This document shows, piece after piece, positions 12,441 through 22,917 of a stretch of DNA of 57,548 nucleotides. The stretch comes from Acanthaster planci (Eukaryota; Echinodermata; Asteroidea; Valvatida; Acanthasteridae). Within the stretch, counting starts at the first letter, position 1. Each line of letters opens with the position of its first letter. The position numbers and the translations under genes were made by a program. The stretch covers positions 633,560 to 691,107 of the forward strand of contig NW_019091465.1 in assembly GCF_001949145.1 (NCBI RefSeq), written 5' to 3'. A model generated the notes under the pieces. The model searched no databases and was not told where the DNA came from. It saw nothing but the letters and a program-made list of their open reading frames with translations.

Positions 12441-13739
12441 TTAATGAGTATTTGTTTTGTTTACATTAAGACAGACAAATCACCATTGTCAGCTGGATTC
12501 CCCCCCATATATATACCTGGCAATTATCAACGCAAATACAAACACAAAAGGGGGCTCCCTCCGTCCTATATCTTGTTTCAAATGTAAAACACCAACATTT
12601 CATTAGACGCAGGCTTAGTCGACCACGTTGCGTCGCTTACTTTCCTTTAGCAAAGATGCTGTGCGGCATACGTCTTTAAATATAAAAGGGTTAGACCTCA
12701 GATTTAGCTTAAACTCAAGAATTTCAAGATCTACCACCGTTGATATCCATTACCATGTAGGACCATAAATACGCTTACTTGTATTTATCCGCTTATAAGT
12801 GCTTAAACATGGACCGAAAATGTCAGATTATGAACAATGTCATTTAAATGTTGACGAGGTATTCGGACTACTTCGATATTTACAAAAAATGGGGAATTCC
12901 TCCGTTTCTAAACGTTACACTACATGTGTTGCACCAGACCATGCCCTGTTAGTGTGTCGGCTATTTTGAACTGAAAGTTATTTGGAAACTCAGAGTAAAA
13001 ATTAACGGAGTGGTGGAAGAGGCCGACCTCAGTGTGAGCCAAGGTTGGTGGTCCATCTACGGATGAGGTGGATAAATGGAAGGACGCGTGGAGAGAGACA
13101 TACAAAAGCACTCGGTGTCCCTGCCTCCAAATGTTGTTTATTCCTGTTGATTTTCTTTGATTGTTTTACAATTCCATAAGGACAAAATAATCATAAAATT
13201 ATTTAATTATTGTGTGCTGAATATAAACTTAGTTACAATAAGGGTTTTTGCATTTACAAAAGTATAGTACATGTAAATGTTGATGAACACAAAATAAGAA
13301 TAGGCCTAAATCTTTTTATATCCTGACATCTCAAAGAAGGTGAAATACTTGATGTTTAACATTCATCAGCTTACCCTGATATTATATGGGGTGGTGTTTT
13401 ATAAAATAGGTTAAGACATGTGCTCCCAGTTGTATGAATATGAGGTCTCCAAGATTCAAAAACACGACAAATTCTCTGTATGTAATAATAAATCTTCAAA
13501 AGAATAACGTGCAAGCCATATACATAATGTTCGCAAGCCGACATACATATGTACTATTAGCAAACAGTGCGATAGAGGTTCATGTATTTGGCCTATATGT
13601 TCCATTTCTAAAATTTCTAAAATGGCAAGTTCATGCACCCTAACCCAACCAAGGTAGTCTACAGATAACAATGCATCAGCTGGTTATGTTAACATGATGA
13701 AACACCAGCGAGAAGCGGCATAAAACAGAATCATTTTGG

Positions 13740-13769
13740 GCATGCTCTTGGCGACGGCCAAGAGCATGC
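13740..13769. repeat. Perfect 13-bp hairpin
   Basis: GCATGCTCTTGGC and its exact reverse complement are separated by four bases (GACG). No longer element is visible around it. Confidence 0.8.
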
Positions 13770-14564
13770 ACTGCAAAGAGGCGGTTAGGACGTGCGTGCG
13801 TGAGTGAATTGGCTATTCTATTCCGCCACTCAAACTATCTTTCGCACAACGATCACCGATCGTCGCTCTCAAAGTTAGACTAAAAGCATAAATACGCTTT
13901 TACAGAACTTGAAATTCTTCTCGATAATGCTTATTACAAAATTACACTGTTGGAGTGTTCTAAAAAGTCGTTGGGGATTAATTAGTGGCTCGTAAGCATA
14001 CGACCGCAGTACGCACGAGTTGGTGTTTTGAATAATCATTCCATCCCCAATTTATGTCTTAAATGGTGAGTGTGCTGCATATTCTGCACGTAGAGTCCCG
14101 ACATTAAAAATAATTAAAAAAGATTCAGGGAACAATTTTTTAAATGGCTTCCTATGAATCATGTCTATTGAGAGGATGTACTCATATTCATTGGGTCTGC
14201 TAACGATCAGGTCTTACTATTGGTGGCGTTCTTGAAAGGTTTCTTGTCGTAAACTGCTCTGGCTCGAATTGTGTCCTTTTTGGCGAGATGCGAAGCAAAT
14301 GCAAGCATATGTAATACGGATTTCCGTCGTCTGTCCGTCCATCTGTCCGGCTGTTCTCAAATGTTAAAGTTTTTCCTTGCAAATCCGTAGGTGTAAAAAT
14401 GTGCAATTGAGTGCTTCTTTGCTTCCTCTTGGAATTCCATCAGTATTTAAATACTAAAAACTTATGAATTTAATGAAAGAAATACAAAAGTTGAATGTTT
14501 TGAGATGTATTGTGTACTTACCCTGCAGTATATACAGTACATGTGTACTGAGCACTCCTGTGAT

Positions 14565-14860
14565 GAGGGAGAAGGGGTGGAGTTGGAGCTGGATAGGATA
14601 ATTGGGAGGTGCGGGGCAGGAAATGTAAAGGGTGATGGAGAGGGGGCAGAGTAAGAGATGGATGAGATGATGGGGAGGGCGGAGTAAGAGATAGATAGGA
14701 TGATGGAGGGGTGGAGTAGGATATGGATGGAAATATAAGGTGGATGTGGGATTGGAGATTGATGGGATTGGGGGTGGAGTCAAAGTAGACATGGTATATA
14801 TGTAATGATGGGATATGGATGGTGGGGGTAGAATTGTAGAGGATAGGATGATGGGATTGG
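14565..14860 (+). repeat. GA-rich imperfect tandem tract
   Basis: Repeats built on GATGGnnAGG and GGTGGAGTAAGAGATGGATG. The proline-rich frames on the minus strand (14454-14946) are products of this composition. Confidence 0.8.
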
Positions 14861-17535
14861 ATACAAAGTACAAAAGTGTACTTAAGAGGAATTTTAATTA
14901 TGCACCATCTATCAAACTCACATAATGCACTGCTTATAGGCTTCAAGTATAATCATCCAGGTCTGAGTCTGACTGTACTGGGCCCACATTCTATAGGCAT
15001 TCCTCTCTCCTGTAAAGAACTGTGAAGCCTTTGTACCTGTATTTCCAATGTTGGTGGTCTTTGTTTATTTGCATGTACTTTTAAACTACAGGCGCCTTTC
15101 AACACACAGTCTGCACACAACACTACCTAGGGTTTTTTTCTCCCGGAATACAATGAATTTTATTGCTTAGGTCGATAAAATATCTTGTGTACGTCTGTAT
15201 TGCAGTTGTATGTCAACCACTCTTGTAAAAGATTTTGATGAAGCTTGGTTAGTATAATTTTGTAACCTTATTTGTACAACTTGGATGTCTCTTCATTAAT
15301 ATAAGCTGTTATTACAGGAAAGAAATTTAAATTCATAACAAACAGTGAGCCATGGCAGCTTAGCCATTCTAGTTTTCAAGAAGCCGCCATTGTCACGTAA
15401 ATAAGACGTTCAGTCGTAGATATACAGCCATTAGGCAGTGGGCCAGAAATCATAGCATGCAGGCTCGTTGAGAGTTTCGAGTGGCTACTTACTTTTTGCT
15501 CTAATTAATACCTTACATACTAGGAATCAATATTTTGTCTGTTGCCATCCGGATGTTTTGCTCTTTAATATGAAAAATAAGGATATCAAAATGCGAAAAT
15601 GGTCGTGTTTTGTTCGGCTTTTTTTAATGTGTCGATAGAGGGCGCTGTCTGCAACATCGATCCTTTGAGCTTTTAAGCTCATGAAATACAACCCTTGCCC
15701 CAGGGGACGAGTGCCACTCGAAGTGAACATGGCGCCGTCCGTGAGCATGCAGGCGTTTGCTGTGTTTACGAAGAACCAGGAGAAATTTCACAATTTACAG
15801 AATTAGTTGGTGAAAATCATGTGGCATGTTGCAAGCAGTGGAAACAGTTTGATGGATAGGAGAGAGATGTTGCTCTGGAAAACGTATAAATTTCGAAAAA
15901 CGAGCAATCTAATCGGGGTATTGCTTCTCGGCCTTCTATTCTAAACATGCCAAAGTCCCATGCCAAGCATATCGCATGCCAACTAGCGTTTGTCAGTCAT
16001 GTCAGTTTTAAATTGTGTTTCTCCTTCGTGTCCTTGGGATCTTGATTTGTCTGTGTCAGTTTAAATACTAATCATAGTGCTGGTTCTGATTTGGAAGCAA
16101 ATGCAATTTCAGCAAAATAGAAGTTATTTTTTTTGTAGGCGTAATACCGTCATATTTCCACAAAAAAGTCAAGTTGAAATTTTTTTGGGGGGACGGGATT
16201 CCACAGCATTTCCGTGCAAATAAAGTCGTGACACTTGATAGTCGTTTTTTAGAGCCAGATCCTTCCTCATTCTGGATCGTTTGAATCTACAACCTACTGT
16301 CTTTTTGTGCTCAGTGTTCTTCAGTTCGCATTCTGAGACAAATCCTATTTGAAAGGTAAAATATCTTTGTTCTCAAACTGTTTGGAATAGGCCAGATTTC
16401 TAGGTAGCACTTCGACATTTGACTTTGTTAAAATCACTGAATCCGAAAAACTGGCAACAGGGCGATAGGTCACCCACCATGTGTGATTCAACTACTTTTT
16501 CCTTTTCGACAGTCGTAAACACGTTTACAGCTAATCAAATGAATTAGATTTTCTGTTTTCAAAATTGGCCAGAAATTGAACACTTTTTTTTCTAAATTTG
16601 GATCGCGCGTTAGGTGCATGCAAATACAGGTACGTTACAAACTCAACCATACTGACCTAGCAGAAATGTGACGTAATGTTTTTATCAGTGCACGGCGTGG
16701 GGATGGTATTGTTAACATCTTGCTGTACAGTTGATACAGTTGAGTGACAATGTTCTACTTTTGAATTTTTGGGAATTAGTTATGAAATTTTTATTTATAA
16801 ACTATTTCTCTCCACAAAATTCTCCAATAGAAAATCAGCTTATTGCCATGGCTGATAAATAGATTTTTGTGCGGTTACTTTTTATTCGTGAAGAACTTTT
16901 TTTGCAATCCAGAACTGGTTTAACTGAGCCAGAAGTATGAAAAGTGTCCTCGTCACTTTTGTCATTAATATTAGTTAAAATTAAAAGCTCAGATTCGGAA
17001 AAATATTTTTGCAGTATCCCTAACGCGCAAGGTGGACTACTGACCACATTTCACTGCAATTTGAGGATTATTGTAAATGCAATCTGACTGAATATTTTTT
17101 GCCATCTGAAATTAGGAAAAAAGTGTTTATTCACTTCACTTCACATTTCCTTACATAACTTATAAATACATTAATTGTTCATGGTTCATTTTTTTCTGTA
17201 TGTAGCCTTTACTTCTTGGTGGTCAATCTTGAGTTTGTACAAGCTATGTAGCCGTGGTTACGTGGCTCTGGTCCATTTTGAGGTTTTTTTTTGTTTTTGT
17301 TTTTTTGTATTGCACATCCCAGGGTACGTTGGATAATTTACCCGTAAATCATCTTGATTTGTATGATACTGATTCAAATTGCAATTGAAATCAAATTATT
17401 TTTTAAATTGGTGCTTTTGAATCAGCAGATTTAATTTAGGGAGGAAAAAGTCAATTTCATTATTTACTTGATTTATAACTTTTCCATTTTTTGCACATTT
17501 TACAGCAACCTCCCTTCCCATAATTATAAACCACC

Positions 17536-17806
17536 TCAAGCCTCAAAAATCCTCTGGGTGGTTTTGGAGGATTTTGGAGGATTCAAGATGAATGATGATT
17601 TGAACGTTAGAGAATTTTGAAGGAATGAGATGAATGGTGATTGAAGCATGAAGGATTTTGGAGGATTGAAAATGAATAGTGTTTTAAAGGCTTGAGGATT
17701 TCAGAGGATTGAAGACGAATGCAGTTTTTAAAGTTGGGCAATTGGAGGATTTTGGAGGATTGAGGAGGTGCCCTAGCAAAAAAATTCTTGATGGGTTAGG
17801 GTTCAT
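17536..17806 (+). mobile_element. Degenerate foldback element, CCCTAA-end family, copy 1
   Basis: Contains repeated GGATTTTGGAGGATT words and ends in GATGGGTTAGGGTT, like the elements at 38785-39181 and 42696-43060. The left end is poorly preserved (AATCCTCT-type words only). Confidence 0.5.
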
Positions 17807-19673
17807 CAGTTCCTTGTTTCATAAAAGTATATACGCACTATGCATTACACACTGTCTAGGCTGGCTGGGTTCTTTCTCAATTTAAGTCCTCTGTTTCGAC
17901 TTAAACTGGATTCAGTGCATGAATTCAAGTGAAAGATTTATAAATTTGATTTAATTGCCGGATTTAAAGTTTCTACTTCTGAGTTTAACATGTATAAAAG
18001 TATCAGTTTATATCCAACGTACTGTACATTTCATTTTGAACAAGTACACATGTATTTCAATAACATAAGAAGTGTTGGTTACTATGCAGCAAAACCAATA
18101 ACAAAGTTTTCTTAGGCACGTGAATTTTAAGCAAGCGTTAGTTATTACTATATCGCAAAGGAGCTGGATCACAAACCATACGAGATTGGCTATTAACAAG
18201 TCTAACAAATTTACTTGCTTTGACATCAGATAAAATGCAATTATGCCAATTGGTCTTCTTATTTGGGCCTACATGTTTTTATAAAAATAAAAATTATTTA
18301 AATTACAAAAAACAGATTGTAATTGGTTTTTAATCAAAAATTGCCAACCCTGAAATAGCCAAAGCAGAATACGTCAACCATTTAATTGAAGTTGCCAAAG
18401 GCTCAGAGTCTGGCATGATATATCTGGGGTGTTTAGTATTCAGCGGGCTTATCAAAGTAGCTATGCTACGTGTTTAGTGTCATTAAGCGTCAACAGTCAA
18501 CACACATACATAGCGTCAACATGAAAGCATTAAAACTTGAAAATGCCCTCTAAAGATTCAATAAAAGTGGTTAATCTTGTTTAAGAGACTCTAGCATTCC
18601 TCCATTGTATATGTATATGGGCCTCGATTTTTTTTCCATCTATATGAAAACAAGATGGTGGCCAGTTGGGCTGCACAAGCAAGCCCAAGTTTTCCTTCCC
18701 CCCCCCGCAAAAATTTATTTCATAGTAATATTTCTTTGTGAATTGTTATAAATGGTACCTGGTAAATGGTGCCAAATTTAAAAGCATTTAATGAACAAAT
18801 GGGAAAACTATGCCCAAAATACTGTTTTGACCAAAAAAGAGCAAAAATGGGATTAGCGAGGTGGCAACAGGCAGATTTGAATTCAGCACCTTCATATTGA
18901 CCTAGAGTACATGATTCCATGTTGCCACTCGAAAGTGAGAACAAAACTCCAGTTCCAGTGAAGCTGCAATTTCTGGCCCAGGGTCTACATGGACTGAGAC
19001 TCCTGCTGCCAAAGTTAGGCCAACACAGCGGACAACAATGGGTACATACTCATTTTGAAGAGGATTTCACAGCAAGACTGCTTAAGTTACTTTTTATTTA
19101 ACCCGGCAACAGCTTTACCATTCCAGAGTCATCTTGTCCAAAATCACCCCTCAAGGCCAACTCGTAGGGCATGATTACCTCCATCATGGGCTTGGGCCAA
19201 TTGCAGTCGGTTTGATTTCATTCTCCGAAAGATTTGATGCGATCAATTTATCTTTTAATCTTTGATTCTGCTTTTGTACATTTTTGTCTTTTACGCCATT
19301 AATGACAGGTACGATAGTCTTATGCATAGACCAGTTTTGCTCGTTCAGTAAATGATATACCTGTGAAACAATAACAGGTCCACCACGGCCACCGGTATAT
19401 TTAGCTGACTCTAGTGGCATATCCTGGTGTTCAGATAGGTGAAGTGGATACTTATGCCTAAAACCTGATATCATTTTGTTCAGTGATGAAATCATTATTG
19501 TGACACAATATACAGTCTTCACAGTTTTGACAATTTCAATTCCTTAGAAAATGGTAACATATTTCCCCTGCCCCCACGGCCCCGTGAGGCACGGGGCCGA
19601 CGGACGAGCACGTCCGGGATGGTATGCCTAGAGCATCATTGAGCTCCAATAAATCGCCGCGTTGCCAACACTG

Positions 19674-19888
19674 CTACGTCTTCTCCTGGCAGAAGGAAGA
19701 CCCCAGCAAGCAGAGGGTCACGGCCCCGACGAATAAACAGCTGACGACCACAGCAATGAACGTGGCCGTCATCAGCCAGAACGCCAAGTAGTACAGGGGT
19801 TCATAGCAGTAGTCATTGGAAGCTTCGTCATCTCCTGGCGGGTAGTTACCATAGACCAATACATTTCCTTCAAGACGAGATACATGGT
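19674..19888 (-). CDS. TMEM272: TMEM272-like terminal exon with TM4
   Basis: 215 bases from acceptor GGTAATCCAG to TAG. Encodes GNVLVYGNYPPGDDE, a YCYEPLYY motif and the last hydrophobic segment. An acceptor 21 bases further upstream would bring an in-frame TAA, which is why this one was chosen. Confidence 0.7.
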
Positions 19889-20864
19889 CTGGATTACCAG
19901 AAGTCTTTTAATCTGGACAAGTTTTAACAAACCACTGGGAGTCATGTTACGATGAAACGGAAGTTGGAAGGGCGTGATTTTCCTTCAGGGTTGTTGGGCC
20001 TTCAAAAGAAGACTGCAGGAGGTATGGTCAATTGCAGAGCACGCAGCCTAGTACACAGCACAGCAGTAGGCAACAACGTAACAGCAGCCGGACTACACGC
20101 AATAGAGTAGCAGCTAGCTATATAGCAGCGGCAGCTAGCCATAGCAGCAGCATAGCACCCAAACCGGCAGCGGCAGAGGCCGTGCAGTTACAGCCACAAG
20201 GTCAGTTACCAGTGTTGGCGCTAGCACCACCGACAATGCATCGACATCAGCCACGCGACCTCAGATATCAGGAAGCATATCAGTGACCAACGAAGCCACT
20301 AGTAAACCTCGTTGCAGTCATTCCATGAGGAAGCGATACTTACCCACTATCATGAATAAAAGCAGGAGACACAGTCCGATTCGTTGGAGGACACTTACGA
20401 CTCTGCAGAGTGAGGATTTCTTGTCCTCCGGATGCCCTACTCGGCGGTACCAAACGACCAAAGCAATTAGGGTTTCGGGGAAATAGCAGGCTCCTGTCAC
20501 AATCAAAAAGATGGGGATCTTCGGCTCCAGGAGACAGTCGTCTTTGTAGATGGCGCCTGCATTACACAGGAAGATTTGCACACATTAGTTTAATTGACGG
20601 CGATATAATAAGGCGTATGTACTGATTACGTCACGATTTGTTTAAAAATTGGTCCAAAAGAAGTTAACTTTCCTGGAGAAAAAGGATACTCTCAAGAAGG
20701 GTAATAATCTGGCTCGGCATGAAAATCCAGCTAGCGACAGTGTAAATCTAATTATTAATGTGTTGTCACTAAATCAAATTAAAGTAAACCACATGAAATC
20801 CTACCTACTGCAACCATAGATACGGACACAACCATCAGGATTGCAATGAGAATAGGCCAGAGAA
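19674..20864 (-). CDS. TMEM272: TMEM272-like membrane protein, 3' three coding exons
   Basis: Minus-strand exons 20864-20805, 20556-20344 and 19888-19674 join in phase and give about 162 residues up to the stop TAG. Four hydrophobic segments are visible: LWPILIAILMVV... in the first exon, IPIFLIVTGACYF...ALVVW and GLCLLLLFMIV in the second, and LAFWLMTATFIAVVVSC... in the third. The pattern GAIYKDDC...PKIPIFLIVTG and GNVLVYGNY...YCYEPLYYLAFW is that of the TMEM272 family, whose function is not known. The segment with the start codon lies upstream at higher coordinates and was not found, because that exon is probably short and cytosolic. AATAAA on the minus strand at 19098-19093 is a possible poly(A) signal. 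Confidence 0.75.
20344..20556 (-). CDS. TMEM272: TMEM272-like exon with TM2 and TM3
   Basis: 213 bases, acceptor TGTAATGCAG, strong donor GTAAGTAT. Encodes AIYKDDCLLEPKIPIFLIV, a basic loop with WYRR and EDKK, then a second and third hydrophobic helix. Confidence 0.8.
20805..20864 (-). CDS. TMEM272: TMEM272-like exon with TM1
   Basis: 60 bases, acceptor CTTTTTTGCAG and donor GTAGGA on the minus strand. Only the frame starting after two bases is open, and it encodes a clean hydrophobic helix ending in VAVG, with the split Gly codon completed by the next exon. Confidence 0.75.
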
Positions 20865-21729
20865 CTGCAAAAAAGTCAGCAAAATAGAAACACGATTATT
20901 GCAAAGAATACCACAATCATAAACTATTCACACATTCGACCGCGGTTGTAGAGATGCTAGTCTACCAAACCAAATCAGTGAGCAGAAATTAAAAGATACC
21001 AAATGCCGAAAAGCATTTTACATCTTCCAAAATTAGACTCGCCCAAAAATTACAGAAACGGTGAGCCTGCACTCTTGAAAGGTTACAAAAGCTTTTGAAT
21101 CGTCCTTTTTTACATTTTATTGCCAGGTTTACTATTTAGCAATAGAGAGATGACCAGGCCTTTCCTTGCAAAAGTTGATGTCGATGTAATTGTGGCGCCA
21201 ACCTGAGAAAATTTGAAATTAAAAGTTGAAAGGCATAGATGTATGACATTTAAAGTGTGAACGTCTTGGCTTGTGTCTTCATCGGATGGCAATATGCTAG
21301 TTTGAAAAAGGGAGGAAAGATATGGTCTCGCTGGGTTTGGTTTGAAAAAGACCCTTCCTGGGTTTGGTTGGCATTTGAACGTTATAACGGAACGTGCACT
21401 GTAAATACAATAATCACCATTTAAAATAATTATTTATTATCAATGGCTTGGTGTTACGTTGGCATAATTACAGCGTTGGGAGTTATACAGATGCTAGTAC
21501 AATGGCATTACCTCTGAACGAATACCATGATTATTTTTCCATTTGTAGCTCGGAATAAAACTGATTTGTAGGACACAGTCACGTGGAGTACTGACTGTGA
21601 ACACCCAGCTGATAATTGGAAACAGTGTATAAATGCTTTCTTATACGGCTTTATCAGCCGTATAAATAAATGGCACAGTTTTCTATTCCTATTAGTCGAA
21701 ACGCGTCACGTTCCCCTTGTATTAACTTT

Positions 21730-22465
21730 AAAATGCCCGCTGCGTAAATCACGTGCTGGCACATGGGTACGAGACAGTTAATCGGGTCTTACTGGTGAGG
21801 AATCTGTGTACACGCGACGCGTCCCGCGCACGCCAATTTGATTGAAGGAGTTTCTCTAGGACAACTTTCAAAAAGAATGTACTATGAAATGGACAGGGTG
21901 TTCGGGAAAATGAAAGTAACATTTTAGAACAAAATCGCTGGAAATCCATTATGGGTGCGTTCGATTAGCTTACACGTGTAAGTCGTACTTACACGAGAGC
22001 GTTCGTTTAGCCATCACGTGATCCTCGTGCCTGACCTGGTGTCAGCCACTACTACCTCGGCTGGCGAGCGGGTCTCTGGAGGCTGCCCGAGTGTAATGAC
22101 GTCACGCATGGACTGTTCGTGCATGGACGTACATGATGGAACGTGGTGGGGACTTGACCTTTTTCCCAGAATGCCTTGGCGAGTACACTGCAGCGTTCGA
22201 TTGCCCTCATTTCGAGGCTTCCCTTGCGTGTAACACTGGTGTGTTCAGGAAAGCTAATCGAACACACCCAATATTGTGTTGACTTCTTTTGAGTCTCTGA
22301 ATAAAAAGGTATTTATGAATGGGAATAAATATATGCTTGGCCGGTCCTAACTACCTTTCTCGGAAGACCACGTCGATAATGCCCTAGGCGGAAGTTGCGT
22401 CTATTCTTCTGAGCCAGTCTTAAACGCACGTTTAAGACCAGCCAAGCACATCTTTATTCCCGTAT
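21730..22465 (+). repeat. Direct duplication, copy A (interrupted)
   Basis: Shares ordered blocks with 22530-22917: GCTGCGTAAAnCACGnGCTGG, ACGAGACAGTTAA, AAAGAATGTACTAT, GGTGTTCGGGAAAATGAAAG and the palindrome CTTAAACGCACGTTTAAG. Removing the element 21952-22270 leaves about 417 bases, close to the 388 of copy B. Confidence 0.85.
21952..22270 (+). mobile_element. 319-bp inverted-repeat (MITE-like) element
   Basis: Begins TGGGTGCGTTCGATTAGCTT and ends with the reverse complement of TGGGTGTGTTCGATTAGCTT, a 20-bp terminal repeat with one mismatch. It carries no coding capacity. Copy B of the surrounding duplication lacks it, which shows it is an insertion. The exact target duplication is unclear because the junction reads ATTA / ATATT. 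Confidence 0.85.
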
Positions 22466-22529
22466 TCATAAATACATCAGAGAGTTTCCCCATTCAACAA
22501 CGTACAACTTGACCGTGTAGTAACATTTG

Positions 22530-22917
22530 ATAATGCCCGCTGAGAAGTGATAATACCTGCTGCGTAAAGCACGCGCTGGCCAGCATCGGGATACGAGACA
22601 GTTAAATCAATTCGGATTGGTCAAGAGTCTGTGTGCACGCTGTTTACCTTCACGCACGCGCCAAGTCCATATAAAGATGATTCGTTTGGACAACGAGCAC
22701 AAAGAATGTACTATAAAATGGACGGGGGTGTTCGGGAAAATGAAAGTAAAATTCTGGAAGAAAATCGTTGGAAATCCGTTATATTTATACTTATTTTGAC
22801 TCTCTGACAAAAAATGAATAGGACTAACATGTACGCGACGCTGATAATCACGTTCATTCTTCCGAGGTGGACTTAAACGCACGTTTAAGACCGGCCAAGC
22901 AGATATTTATCCCGGTA
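22530..22917 (+). repeat. Direct duplication, copy B (uninterrupted)
   Basis: Same orientation as copy A, about 800 bases downstream. The site matching the insertion point reads GAAATCCGTTATATT, giving a near-empty site for the element in copy A. Confidence 0.85.

Larger units (their letters stand above)
7944..19092. other. Intergenic region, no gene recognised
   Basis: About 11 kb without a codon pattern or motif I can assign on either strand. It contains the SINE-like remnant (10441-10600), a partial inverted-repeat element (10668-10821), a G/T-rich tract (12177-12440), a perfect 13-bp hairpin (13740-13769), a GA-rich tract (14565-14860) and a degenerate GGATTTTGGAGGATT element (17536-17806). 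A small frame at 9489-9707 has no recognisable domain. Confidence 0.5.

Noticed and set aside
14454-14946. Long proline/serine-rich frames on the minus strand
   Set aside because: They lie over the GA-rich repeat tract, overlap in two frames with the same composition, and show no domain.
19184-19522. 112-codon minus-strand frame downstream of the TMEM272-like stop
   Set aside because: It could be an alternative last exon (a CAG acceptor is present inside it), but nothing in it matches the family. More likely 3' UTR.
20032-20286. 84-codon Ser/Ala/Gln-rich frame on the plus strand
   Set aside because: AGC-rich low-complexity sequence inside a TMEM272-like intron.
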